Of a DNA stretch of 64,000 bases, positions 37,621 to 50,368 are shown piece by piece. Origin of the DNA: Burkholderia sp. IMCC1007 (lineage in GTDB: Bacteria; Pseudomonadota; Gammaproteobacteria; Burkholderiales; Burkholderiaceae); assembly GCF_027257875.1 (NCBI RefSeq), contig NZ_JAPVQY010000007.1, forward strand, positions 179,697 to 243,696. The letters are read 5' to 3'. Position 1 is the first letter of the stretch; each line of letters starts with the position of its first letter. The notes below the pieces were generated by a model. It had not been told where the DNA came from. It made no database searches and was given only the letters and a program-made list of their open reading frames with translations. A program made the position numbers and the translations under genes.

Positions 37621-37667
37621 AAGCCACCCGCTGCCGGGCGGCGGAGGTATGCGTTTCATGAAAAAAG

Positions 37668-37692
37668 ACGAGCCCGCACAGCGGGCTCGTCC
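37668..37692 (-). terminator. Rho-independent terminator of the DUF4148 gene
   Basis: GACGAGCCCGC and GCGGGCTCGTC pair perfectly (11 bp) around a 3-base loop and are followed on the minus strand by six T. It lies about 50 bases after the stop of the 37745-38047 gene. Confidence 0.88.
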
Positions 37693-37744
37693 GGTTACAG
37701 CTTCATTGCGCGATGCGCGGTGCGCCCGCCGGGGGCGCGTCGGC

Positions 37745-38047
37745 TTACTGGCCGAAGAAGACCGAGTCGCGAGCGTTCGACGACGCTGCGGTAGCCGGGG
37801 CGCCCGAGTGGACGACCGGAGCCGGCTGTGCGCCGTAGCCGCTGGCGTCGGCACCATGAACGCGCGCTTCCGCCGACTGGATGTCGTTCGGGTAGTACGG
37901 GCTCGACAGGCCCGGCTTGTAGCCGGCTTGTTCGAGTTGAACCAGTTCGTTGCGGACTTGCGCGCGGGTCACGGTGCTTTGTGCGAAAGCGCTGAACGAA
38001 GCGGACAGGGCGACAGCGGCAACAACTGCGGAAACGAGCGATTTCAT
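37745..38047 (-). CDS. DUF4148-domain small exported protein
   Basis: The 100-residue protein has a clean signal peptide (MKSLVSAVVAAVALSASFSA, cut after FAQ). 'STVTRAQVRNELVQLEQAGY' followed by PG and a YYPNDIQSAEARVH segment is the DUF4148 signature, common in many copies in Burkholderia. GGAGGT lies just before the ATG, and two terminators follow. The function of the family is unknown; periplasmic location is inferred from the signal. Confidence 0.92.
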   Translation of the reverse strand: MKSLVSAVVAAVALSASFSAFAQSTVTRAQVRNELVQLEQAGYKPGLSSPYYPNDIQSAEARVHGADASGYGAQPAPVVHSGAPATAASSNARDSVFFGQ

Positions 38048-38100
38048 GATGACCTCCGGTGTTTTATTGGGTTCGCGTTCGACACCATGTCTGAAGCGAT

Positions 38101-38117
38101 TGACTAAATCTTAGTCA
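38101..38117. promoter_or_regulatory. Perfect 17-base palindrome upstream of the DUF4148 gene
   Basis: TGACTAA, spacer ATC, TTAGTCA. It lies 54-70 bases upstream of the start codon at 38047, a position that suits an operator overlapping or flanking the promoter. Confidence 0.5.
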
Positions 38118-38488
38118 CCGGGGGCTTCAGGGTAAACGCTGAATTCGACGATAGATTGTTTCCTGGTTGGTAACAGTGGCGGCTTGAATCAGTCTTTCAA
38201 CGCCCTTTCATTTCCGTCTGCGTAATAAGTCTGAAGAATGGCGGGCCGACGGCAAGCCGCTCAGCGTGCCCCGGCCGCTGCGTCGAACGGCTTCGCGAGC
38301 GGCCGCCCGGCGTGTGCGTCGGCGCTCAGGAAACGCACGCCCGTCGCGGTTTGCGACGTTTCCCACGGCAGCGCGGCCATGGCCACGTCGCGGGCCGCGC
38401 GCGGCACGCCGCGAAGCAGGGGAATTAGACCGGCGGTTCCAGGCAGGCCTGCGGGTTACGCAGCCGGCCTGCGCGCGGTCGGTGCGCG
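38118..38488. other. Gap with no convincing gene
   Basis: The first ~120 bases are AT-richer and look like promoter or leader DNA of the DUF4148 gene. The remainder has only overlapping Ala/Arg-rich frames on the plus strand, without domain or ribosome site. Confidence 0.4.
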
Positions 38489-38779
38489 TTATCGGCCGCC
38501 GGCCATGCCGAGCACTTCGGCGGCAGAGATCATCGCGGCCGCATTCGCGGGTGCCGGGCGCTCGGCCGGGCGGAATACTTCGTCGCCGCGCTGGATGACC
38601 TGGCGCGACAGCGCGCAGGTGCCGGTGCGCTGCGCGAAGCGGCGGCGCCAGCGCTGTTCGCCGTAGTGACAGCGGCCGGGTTCGACCCAGCGGACGACGA
38701 GCAGCGTATCGGAACGTTCGAGAATTTCGACGTGGACGTCGGCGGGATCGAGCGCAGGCAGGGATTTAGAGGCCTTCAT
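38489..38779 (-). CDS. DUF3331-domain protein
   Basis: The 96-residue protein starts MKASKSLPALDPADVHVEIL, with AGGAAA 9 bases upstream. The pattern 'LLVVRWVEPGRCHYGEQRWR', then a Cys-containing loop (GTCALSRQVIQRGDEVFRP) and 'NAAAMISAAEVLGM' is the DUF3331 signature, a small family largely restricted to Burkholderia and relatives. The conserved Cys and small beta-rich core suggest a regulatory or metal-associated role, but none is established. Confidence 0.82.
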   Translation of the reverse strand: MKASKSLPALDPADVHVEILERSDTLLVVRWVEPGRCHYGEQRWRRRFAQRTGTCALSRQVIQRGDEVFRPAERPAPANAAAMISAAEVLGMAGGR

Positions 38780-38979
38780 TTGCCGTTTCCTAAAGCTCGT
38801 GCGGTTTCGGCCTTGGCAGTGGATGTCACTACCCGATGGCGAATCCGTAGCGGTTTCCATGAGTGGTGCGCTAAATGTAAGCGTCTGTGACCGGAAAAAA
38901 CATCCTGTCTGGCTCAAATTACCTTTTGCCGATTTAGAAACAATCAATCCGCATTTTCCTGGAAAAGGGCAGACAAAAA

Positions 38980-39005
38980 CGCCCCGGACGCGTACGCCCG
39001 GGGCG
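38980..39005 (-). terminator. Hairpin terminator without a recognised upstream gene
   Basis: CGCCCCGG and CCGGGGCG pair around a 10-base loop; on the minus strand the stem is followed by TTTTT. No convincing coding region lies just upstream on that strand (39006-39440), so it may end an unannotated small RNA. Confidence 0.5.
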
Positions 39006-39383
39006 GAAAATCGGCACGCGCCGCCGTGTCTGCTCGCTCAGTCACGTGGCCCATCGCGGGGGACGGAGTGCCCGCCGACGATCGCCGACGGGCGGGGTGC
39101 GGTGTGCCGGGAGGCGCGGTCCGGTTACTCGATGATCGCGCGCGCATCCGGTTGAGATCCTGACCGCCACATGACTTTTCTGTCAGGTTCGCGCCCACGC
39201 CGGCGTGGTATGGATCGCGGACACCGGCCGAAACGCCCGCCGGTATTGGCTTTGAGCGATCCGGCGGCGATCGTCCGGGGCGCGAATTACATCCCGATCG
39301 GTCGCGGCGAAGCCGATTCTCCCGCTCGGGAAAATACTGAATCGCGCGGCCGTGACAAATCCGGAATCTGTCCTATGATTGGT

Positions 39384-39398
39384 TGGACCTTTGGTCCT
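39384..39398. promoter_or_regulatory. Candidate operator of the L-fucose operon
   Basis: TTGGACCTTTGGTCC contains the perfect inverted repeat GGACC-TTT-GGTCC. It lies 46-60 bases before the first gene of the fucose cluster. The flanks ATTGG and CCAAT (39378-39408) extend the symmetry loosely. A FadR-subfamily GntR gene lies at the far end of the cluster and is the natural candidate to bind here. Confidence 0.5.
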
Positions 39399-39443
39399 TT
39401 GTGCCAATCGGCCGGCTCGCCGGCTTCCATCGGAGAGGTGCGC

Positions 39444-40208
39444 ATGAGATTGCAGGGCAAGCACGCGCTGGTCACGGCAGCCGGGCAGGGCATCGGGCGG
39501 GCGACCGCGTTGCGGTTCGCGAGCGAGGGCGCCGACGTGCTGGCGACCGACATCAACGAAGCCGCGCTCGCGCGGCTCGAGGCCGACGCCGAGCGCGCGG
39601 GCGCGCGGTTGACCACGCGGCGGCTCGACGTGACCGACGCGCACGACATCGCGGCACTCGCCGCGCAGGAGCGCGCCTTCGACGTGCTGTTCAATTGCGC
39701 CGGCTCCGTCCACCACGGTTCGATCCTCGATTGCGACGAAGACGCTTGGGCGTTCTCGCTGAACCTGAACGTCACGTCGATGTACCGGCTGATCCGCGCG
39801 CTGTTGCCGGCGATGCTCGAAGCGGGCGGCGCGTCGATCGTCAACATGGCGTCGGCTGCGTCGAGTGTGAAGGGCGTGCCGAACCGCTTCGTGTACGGCA
39901 CGACCAAGGCCGCCGTGATCGGGCTGACCAAGGCGGTGGCCGCCGATTTCGTCGAGCGCGGCATCCGCTGCAACGCGATCTGCCCGGGCACGATCGAGTC
40001 GCCGTCGCTGGAGCAGCGGATCGCGGACCAGGCGCGCACGCGCCACGTGTCCGCCGACGAGGTGCGCCAGGTGTTCGTCGCGCGCCAGCCGATCGGCCGC
40101 ATCGGCAGCGCGCACGAAGTGGCCGCGCTCGCGCTGTACCTCGCGTCCGACGAAGCGTCGTTCACGACCGGTGCGATCCATCTGATCGATGGCGGCTGGT
40201 CAAACTGA
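39444..40208 (+). CDS. SDR dehydrogenase, probable 2-keto-3-deoxy-L-fuconate dehydrogenase
   Basis: The 254-residue classical SDR has 'HALVTAAGQGIGRATALRFA' (cofactor loop), 'VLFNCAGSVHHG', 'SIVNMASAASSVKGVPNRFV' with Ser, then YGTTKAAVIGLTKAV (Tyr-x-x-x-Lys) and 'NAICPGTIESPSLEQRI'. This last wording is characteristic of ketodeoxyfuconate dehydrogenases. It would oxidise 2-keto-3-deoxy-L-fuconate to the 2,4-diketo acid with NAD. GGAGAGG precedes the ATG. It heads a nine-gene plus-strand cluster, and the FAH-type enzyme that would act next follows it. Confidence 0.87.
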   Translation: MRLQGKHALVTAAGQGIGRATALRFASEGADVLATDINEAALARLEADAERAGARLTTRRLDVTDAHDIAALAAQERAFDVLFNCAGSVHHGSILDCDEDAWAFSLNLNVTSMYRLIRALLPAMLEAGGASIVNMASAASSVKGVPNRFVYGTTKAAVIGLTKAVAADFVERGIRCNAICPGTIESPSLEQRIADQARTRHVSADEVRQVFVARQPIGRIGSAHEVAALALYLASDEASFTTGAIHLIDGGWSN

Positions 40209-40262
40209 CCTTTCAAACTCACAGAGCTCCCCACTACTTTCCGCTTCCGTTCGGACGACCCC

Positions 40263-43284
<3,022 letters not shown>

Positions 43285-43296
43285 GGACGGCGAGCC

Positions 43297-44835
<1,539 letters not shown>

Positions 44836-44862
44836 ATCAGACGCTCAGACGCCTACCCGACC

Positions 44863-45900
44863 ATGTCCAACGATACGCATCCCGTTCCGCCTCTTGCCAC
44901 CGGCGACACGACGGCCGCCGCATCGAGCCTGAAGTCGCGCTTCTTCAACCCGGCCGCGCGGCAGAAGCTGCTCGCGTTCGCGAGCCTCGTGCTGCTGATC
45001 GTGTTCTTCAGCTTCGCGTCGTCGAACTTCCTCGAAGTCGACAACCTCGTCGCGATCCTGCAGGCCACCGCGGTGAACGGCGTGCTTGCGGTGGCCTGCA
45101 CGTACGTGATCATCACGTCGGGCATCGACCTGTCGGTCGGCACGCTGATGACGTTCTGCGCGGTGATGGCCGGCGTCGTGCTGACGAAGTGGGGGATGCC
45201 GCTGCCGCTCGGCATCCTGGCCGCGCTGTGCTTCGGCGCGTTGTCGGGCAGCGTGTCGGGCTTCGTGATCGCGAAGATGAAGGTGCCGCCGTTCATCGCG
45301 ACGCTCGGGATGATGATGCTGCTCAAGGGGCTGTCGCTCGTGATCTCCGGCACGCGGCCGATCTACTTCAACGACACGCCGGGCTTCACGTCGATCGCGC
45401 AGGATTCGCTGATCGGCAACCTGGTTCCCGCGCTGCCGATCCCGAACGCGGTGCTGATCCTGTTCCTCGTCGCGGTCGGCGCATCGATCGTGCTGAACCG
45501 GACGATCTTCGGCCGCTACACGTTCGCGCTCGGCAGCAACGAGGAAGCGCTGCGGTTGTCCGGCGTGAACGTCGATGCGTGGAAGATCGCCGTCTACACG
45601 TTCAGCGGCGCGGTGTGCGGGATCGCCGGGCTGCTGATCGCGTCGCGGCTCAATTCCGCGCAGCCGGCGCTCGGGCAGGGCTACGAGCTCGATGCGATCG
45701 CGGCCGTCGTGATCGGCGGCACGTCGCTGTCGGGCGGCGCGGGCAGCATCGTCGGCACCATCATCGGCGCGTTCATCATGAGCGTGCTGACCAATGGCCT
45801 GCGCATCATGTCGGTCGCGCAGGAATGGCAGACGGTCGTCACCGGCGTGATCATCATCCTCGCCGTGTACGTGGACATCCTGCGCCGGCGTCGCCGCTGA
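44863..45900 (+). CDS. Sugar ABC transporter permease (RbsC type)
   Basis: The 345-residue protein has a 45-residue cytosolic start, then about ten helices of the BPD_transp_2 family. 'YVIITSGIDLSVGTLMTFCA' and 'VPPFIATLGMMMLLKGLSLV' are classic for ribose/xylose-type permeases. 'GSNEEALRLSGVNVDAWKIA' is the cytosolic coupling loop that contacts the ATPase, and 'AVVIGGTSLSGGAGSIVGTI' closes the fold. It lies between the ATPase and binding-protein genes and serves the same importer. Confidence 0.95.
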   Translation: MSNDTHPVPPLATGDTTAAASSLKSRFFNPAARQKLLAFASLVLLIVFFSFASSNFLEVDNLVAILQATAVNGVLAVACTYVIITSGIDLSVGTLMTFCAVMAGVVLTKWGMPLPLGILAALCFGALSGSVSGFVIAKMKVPPFIATLGMMMLLKGLSLVISGTRPIYFNDTPGFTSIAQDSLIGNLVPALPIPNAVLILFLVAVGASIVLNRTIFGRYTFALGSNEEALRLSGVNVDAWKIAVYTFSGAVCGIAGLLIASRLNSAQPALGQGYELDAIAAVVIGGTSLSGGAGSIVGTIIGAFIMSVLTNGLRIMSVAQEWQTVVTGVIIILAVYVDILRRRRR

Positions 45901-45982
45901 CGTCGACGCGCGGGCCTGCATGCATCTGCTTCACCGCCGGCCGGGCCGGCATTTCAGTCGATACCAACCAAGGAGACGCGAA

Positions 45983-46924
45983 GTGATCAGGAGCAAGGTG
46001 TTGAATGCGATCGTCGGGCTGACGTTCGCCGTCGGCGTCACGGCCGGCGCGCACGCGCAGGAAACCTACATCCCGCTGATCTCGAAGGGCTTCCAGCATC
46101 AGTTCTGGCAGGCCGTGAAAGCCGGCGCGACGCAGGCGGCGAAGGACTACAAGGTGAAGGTGACGTTCGAAGGCCCCGAAACCGAGGCGATGGTCGACAA
46201 GCAGATCGACATGTTGTCTGCCGCGATCGCGAAGAAGCCGGCCGCGCTCGGCTTCGCGGCACTCGACAGCAAGGCCGCGCTGCCGCTGCTGAAGAAGGCG
46301 CAGGCCGAGAAGATTCCGGTGATCGCGTTCGACTCGGGCGTCGACAGCGACATCCCGGTCACGACCGCCGCGACCAACAACAAGGCCGCCGCCGCGCTCG
46401 CCGCCGACAAGCTCGCCGCGCTGATCGGCGACGAAGGCGAGGTGGCCGTGGTCGCGCACGACCAGACGAGCCGCACCGGCATCGACCGCCGCGACGGTTT
46501 CCTCGAACGGATGAAGTCGGCGCACCCGAAGGTGCAGGTCGTGACCGTGCAGTACGGCGAAGGCGACCAGCTGAAGTCGACCGAGGTGACCAAGTCGATC
46601 CTGCAGGCGTATCCGAAGCTCAAGGGCTTGTTCGGGACCAACGAAGGCTCGGCGATCGGCGTGGTCAACGGCGTGCGGGAGATGAAGCGCAAGGTCGTGA
46701 TCGTCGGCTACGATTCCGGCAAGCAGCAGAAGGACGCGATCCGCAGCGGGCTGATGGCCGGCGCGATCACGCAGAACCCGGTCGGAATCGGCTACAGGAC
46801 CGTCGAGGCGGCCGTGAAGGCGGTCAAGGGCGAGAAGCTGCCGAAGGTCATCGATACCGGCTTCTACTGGTACGACAAGACCAACATCGGCGATCCGAAG
46901 ATCGCGGCGGTGTTGTACGACTGA
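45983..46924 (+). CDS. Sugar ABC transporter substrate-binding protein (RbsB type)
   Basis: The 313-residue periplasmic binding protein starts at a GTG (45983) with AAGGAG 7 bases upstream. Residues 1-26 are a signal peptide (cut after AHAQ). The core is the type I sugar-binding fold: 'YIPLISKGFQHQFWQAVKAG', 'IPVIAFDSGVDSDIPVTTAA', 'GLFGTNEGSAIGVVNGVREM' and 'VIVGYDSGKQQKDAIRSGLM'. It is probably the L-fucose receptor of the importer. Confidence 0.94.
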   Translation: MIRSKVLNAIVGLTFAVGVTAGAHAQETYIPLISKGFQHQFWQAVKAGATQAAKDYKVKVTFEGPETEAMVDKQIDMLSAAIAKKPAALGFAALDSKAALPLLKKAQAEKIPVIAFDSGVDSDIPVTTAATNNKAAAALAADKLAALIGDEGEVAVVAHDQTSRTGIDRRDGFLERMKSAHPKVQVVTVQYGEGDQLKSTEVTKSILQAYPKLKGLFGTNEGSAIGVVNGVREMKRKVVIVGYDSGKQQKDAIRSGLMAGAITQNPVGIGYRTVEAAVKAVKGEKLPKVIDTGFYWYDKTNIGDPKIAAVLYD

Positions 46925-46970
46925 GCGTGGCGTGATGTCACGCGCGGGCAATGGCGGAAACGAGGACACC

Positions 46971-47861
46971 ATGAGCCCAGTGCGTATCGATTCCCATCAG
47001 CACTTCTGGCGTTACCGCGCGGCCGACTATCCGTGGATCGGCCGCGGCATGGGCGTGCTCGCGCGAGACTACCTGCCCGACATGTTGTGGCCGCAACTGC
47101 ATGCGCAAGCGCTCGGCGCGTCGATCGCGGTGCAGGCACGCGCCGGACGCGAGGAAACGGCGTTCCTGCTCGAGCTCGCCCGCGACGACGCGCACATCGC
47201 GGCCGTGGTCGGCTGGGAAGATCTGGGGGCGCCCGAGCTCGCCGAGCGCATCGCCGAATGGGCGAGCCCGAAGCTGCGTGGCTTTCGCCATCAGGTGCAG
47301 GACGAAGCCGACGTCGCCGCGTTCGTCGCGGATCCCGCGTTCAATCGTGGCATCGCGTGGTTGCAGGCGAACGGCTACGTGTACGACGTGCTCGTGTTCG
47401 AGCGTCAGTTGCGCGACGTGCGCGCGTTCTGCGCGCGGCACGATGCGCACTGGCTCGTGCTCGATCACGCCGGCAAGCCCGCGCTCGCCGAGTTCGAACG
47501 CGACGCTACCGCGCTCGCGCGCTGGCGTGCCGGATTGCGCGAGCTCGGTGCGCTGCCGCATGTCGTGTGCAAGCTGTCGGGGCTCGTGACCGAGACGGAC
47601 TGGCGGCGCGGCCTGCGTGCGAAGGACATCCGGCACATCGAGCAGTGCCTCGATGCGGCGCTCGACGCATTCGGGCCACAGCGATTGATGTTCGGATCGG
47701 ACTGGCCCGTGTGCCTGCTCGCGGCGTCGTATGACGAAGTGGCGTCGCTGGTCGAGCGCTGGGCCGCGGCGCGGCTGTCGACGGCCGAGCGCGGCGCATT
47801 GTGGGGTGGCACGGCCGCGCGTTGCTACGCGGTGCCGGGCGAGTCGAAACCCGGCATATAA
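46971..47861 (+). CDS. Amidohydrolase, probable L-fucono-1,5-lactonase (COG3618)
   Basis: The 296-residue amidohydrolase_2 protein begins MSPVRIDSHQHFWRYRAADY. It contains the HxH metal motif (HQHFW), 'GFRHQVQDEADVAAF', 'WLVLDHAGKPAL' with a conserved His, 'VVCKLSGLVTETDW' and the C-terminal Asp in 'LMFGSDWPVCLLAASYDEV'. COG3618 members include fuconolactonases. With a fucose dehydrogenase and fuconate dehydratase in the same cluster the lactone of L-fuconate is the obvious substrate. GAGGA precedes the ATG. Confidence 0.9.
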   Translation: MSPVRIDSHQHFWRYRAADYPWIGRGMGVLARDYLPDMLWPQLHAQALGASIAVQARAGREETAFLLELARDDAHIAAVVGWEDLGAPELAERIAEWASPKLRGFRHQVQDEADVAAFVADPAFNRGIAWLQANGYVYDVLVFERQLRDVRAFCARHDAHWLVLDHAGKPALAEFERDATALARWRAGLRELGALPHVVCKLSGLVTETDWRRGLRAKDIRHIEQCLDAALDAFGPQRLMFGSDWPVCLLAASYDEVASLVERWAAARLSTAERGALWGGTAARCYAVPGESKPGI

Positions 47862-47868
47862 AATAGGC

Positions 47869-47905
47869 GCGAACGGCCTGCCGCTTCATTCGGCAGACGG
47901 TTCGC
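47869..47905 (+). other. Imperfect hairpin ahead of the gntR gene
   Basis: The 15-base arms starting GCGAACGG and ending GGTTCGC pair at 13 positions, with a perfect CTGCCG/CGGCAG inner stem and a 7-base loop. It lies 8 bases after the lactonase stop and 28 bases before the gntR ATG. It may be a terminator remnant, an operator or a leader stem. Confidence 0.45.
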
Positions 47906-47932
47906 AACGAAACCGCTCACCAGTATCAACGT

Positions 47933-48694
47933 ATGTCCATCCAGCCGATTCAGAACCGCCGCCTGTACCAGCAGATCGCCGACAAGCTCACTGGCATGAT
48001 CGAGTCCGGCGATTTTCCGCCGGGCAGTTATCTGCCGCCCGAGCGCGAACTGGCCGAACGGTTCGGCGTGTCGCGCACGTCGGTGCGCGAGGCGCTGATC
48101 GCGCTCGAAGTGAACGGGCTCGTCAGCGTGCGCGTCGGCGACGGCGTGAAGGTGCGCCAGCCCGACGCGGCTGCCGCGCCGGGGCCACGACGCGACACGA
48201 AGGTCGCGCCGTTCTCGATCGTCGAGATCGATCCGGAACTCGGCATCGCGCTCGACCTCGACACCGAAATTCCGCCGTTCGCGCTGTTGCAGGCACGCCG
48301 GCTGATCGAACCCGAAGCCGCATCGCTCGCCGCGCAGCACGGCTCGGACGCGCAGATCGAAGGGATACACGAGGCGTTCCTGCGCAACCAGGAAGACAAC
48401 CGCAGCGGCTCGCTCACGCATCCGGGCGACCGGTTGTTCCATATCCGTATCGCGGAAGCGAGCGACAACCCCGCGTATGCGCTGATGATCAAGCAACTGC
48501 TCGCACACAAATACGACCTGATGTTCCAGCGCTTGCAGTCGCTGTACATGCCGAACGACATGCCGCATCGGTCGGAGCTCGAACACCGCGCGATCCTCGA
48601 TGCGATCCGTGCGCGCGACCCGGAGGCCGCGCGCCGCGCGATGGCCGAGCATCTCGACGAGGTGATCCGGATCTTCGGCCGCGCGCTCGACTGA
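47933..48694 (+). CDS. GntR-family regulator, FadR (FCD) subfamily
   Basis: The 253-residue protein starts with the GntR winged helix (residues about 8-75: 'YQQIADKLTGMIESGDFPPG', 'RFGVSRTSVREALIALEVNG'). An all-helical FCD domain follows (about 110-245: 'LLQARRLIEPEAASLAAQHG', 'DRLFHIRIAEASDNPAYALM', then 'EHRAILDAIRARDPEAARRA'), whose Asp/His residues usually hold a metal near the ligand. It closes the fucose cluster and is its likely repressor. Confidence 0.92.
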   Translation: MSIQPIQNRRLYQQIADKLTGMIESGDFPPGSYLPPERELAERFGVSRTSVREALIALEVNGLVSVRVGDGVKVRQPDAAAAPGPRRDTKVAPFSIVEIDPELGIALDLDTEIPPFALLQARRLIEPEAASLAAQHGSDAQIEGIHEAFLRNQEDNRSGSLTHPGDRLFHIRIAEASDNPAYALMIKQLLAHKYDLMFQRLQSLYMPNDMPHRSELEHRAILDAIRARDPEAARRAMAEHLDEVIRIFGRALD

Positions 48695-48722
48695 GCGCGC
48701 TTTCACGCGTGAGCGGTTCGGT

Positions 48723-49964
48723 TCAGAAGCGATCCGCGCGATACGGCGTCGGATCGGTGAACGGCGTTTCGCCCGTCATCATCTCGGCCAGCAGGCGGCC
48801 GGACACGGGGCCGAGCGTGAGCCCGTGATGGTTGTGCCCGAACGCGAACCACAGCCCGCGATGCGCGGGCGCGGGGCCGATCACCGGCCGCATGTCGGGC
48901 GTGCATGGGCGGAAGCCGAGCCACGGCTGCGGGTCGAGCCGTTCGCCGAAGCCGAACACCGGGCGCGCGACGCGTTCCGCGCGTTCGAGCTGCACGCCCG
49001 TCGGCGGCAGGCCGCGGCGCGCGATTTCCACGCCGGTCGTCAGCCGCAGGCCGCGCCGCATCGGCGCGATCACGTAGCCGTATTCGCGATCGACGATCGG
49101 CGCCGACGGCGTGCCGCGTTCGGACGGCGCGTAGTGCATGTGATAGCCGCGCTTCTCGCGCAGCGGAATCTTGTAGCCGAACTTGCCGAACACCGTGTCG
49201 GACCACGGGCCGAGCGCGACGACCACAGTCGGCGCGGCGACGCTGCCTTCGTCCGTCGCGACCTGCCAGCCCGGCGACAGTGCGTCGAGGCTCGCGGCGT
49301 CGCCGTTGAGCAGCGTGCCGCCGCCTTGCACGAACAGTTGCGCGTAGGTTTTGACGAGCGCGGACGGATCGACGACGCTCTTCGGATCGAGCCAGTGCAG
49401 CGCGCCGCAGAAACCCGGCGCGAGGCTCGGTTCCTGCGCGCGCAGTGCCGCGGCGTCGAGCGGCGTGATGCCGAGCCCGTGGCGGCGCGCGGTGAGCGCC
49501 GCATCGGCGACCGCGCGTTCGAACGCGGCCGGCGTGCGGAATGCTTCCATCCAGCCGCTCGCGCGGATCAGCTCCGCGGCGCCGGCGCGCGCGATCAGCG
49601 CGTCGTGCTCGACGATGCAGCGCTCGATCAGCGGCAGCATGTCGCGCGAGGCCGCCGCATGGCGCATCGGCGCAGATTCCCACCAGAAGCGCGCGAGCCA
49701 CGGCGCGAATGCCGGCAGCGACGTGCTGTGCCAGTAGAGATCGGTCGAGCGGTTCAGCGCGTAGCGCATCAGCGTGAACGGGCTGCGTGGGAACGGATAC
49801 GGCTCGACCGACGAGCGCTCGATCAGCCCCGCGTTGCCGAAGCTCGTGCCTTCGCCGGGCGGGCCGCGGTCGACGAGGGCGACCTTGCGGCCGCGATCCT
49901 GCAGGTGCAGCGCGGCGGAGACGCCGACGATGCCCGCGCCCAGAACGATTACGTCGAAGTCCAT
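48723..49964 (-). CDS. FAD-dependent D-amino-acid dehydrogenase-like oxidoreductase (DadA-like)
   Basis: The 413-residue DAO-family protein begins 'DVIVLGAGIVGVSAALHLQD' (FAD-binding GxGxxG). 'GTSFGNAGLIE' and the long 'PSALVKTYAQLFVQGGG' substrate-domain strand follow. The C-terminus has 'TPDMRPVIGPAPAHRGLWFA' and 'GHNHHGLTLGPVSGRLLAEM', the usual FAD-closing region. It would deaminate D-amino acids, passing electrons to the respiratory chain. It is convergent with gntR. The genes to its right (amidase, D-aminoacylase) fit the same theme, despite the toxin-antitoxin pair in between. Confidence 0.88.
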   Translation of the reverse strand: MDFDVIVLGAGIVGVSAALHLQDRGRKVALVDRGPPGEGTSFGNAGLIERSSVEPYPFPRSPFTLMRYALNRSTDLYWHSTSLPAFAPWLARFWWESAPMRHAAASRDMLPLIERCIVEHDALIARAGAAELIRASGWMEAFRTPAAFERAVADAALTARRHGLGITPLDAAALRAQEPSLAPGFCGALHWLDPKSVVDPSALVKTYAQLFVQGGGTLLNGDAASLDALSPGWQVATDEGSVAAPTVVVALGPWSDTVFGKFGYKIPLREKRGYHMHYAPSERGTPSAPIVDREYGYVIAPMRRGLRLTTGVEIARRGLPPTGVQLERAERVARPVFGFGERLDPQPWLGFRPCTPDMRPVIGPAPAHRGLWFAFGHNHHGLTLGPVSGRLLAEMMTGETPFTDPTPYRADRF

Positions 49965-50368
49965 CGGTGTTGGAAAGCGGTCGATATAGGTTGCGGGCCG
50001 GCACTGTCGCCGGGGCGAGTGCCGGGGAAGGAGATGCCGACGAACGGCTTGTTGTTAGGATACTCGCGATGTCGTGCGAATCGCAAAATCAGGTGTGGCC
50101 TGCTGGGGCGTACTTCACGATTCGCGACAATTTGAACTTCGCCCCGGCGCAACGACTGGGGCAGGCGCCGCGTCGGTCGGCAATGGGCGACTGCGTCCCG
50201 TTCATGTAAGCCCATGATTTAGAATGGATTCGTGAGGCGATCGATGGCGGCGTTTCGGATTGGCGCCGAAGCAGGCGTTTTGCCGGCGTTGAATGCATCA
50301 GTCGCGACCGAGGGTACCCATCTATCATGCTCGTGGTGTTGTCCTCTTGAATTGATAGAGATACAGGG
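49965..50368. other. Divergent promoter region of the oxidase and the ImmA/IrrE gene
   Basis: No gene is seen in these 404 bases. A GGGTACCC palindrome occurs at 50312-50319 and a TATCAT-like -10 element just after it, 40-60 bases before the ImmA/IrrE start. This could serve promoter and autoregulation of the downstream pair. Base composition drops toward the right. Confidence 0.4.

Noticed and set aside
50312..50319. GGGTACCC as an operator of the toxin-antitoxin pair
   Set aside because: An 8-base palindrome is expected by chance in a window this size; kept only as a note in the intergenic entry.
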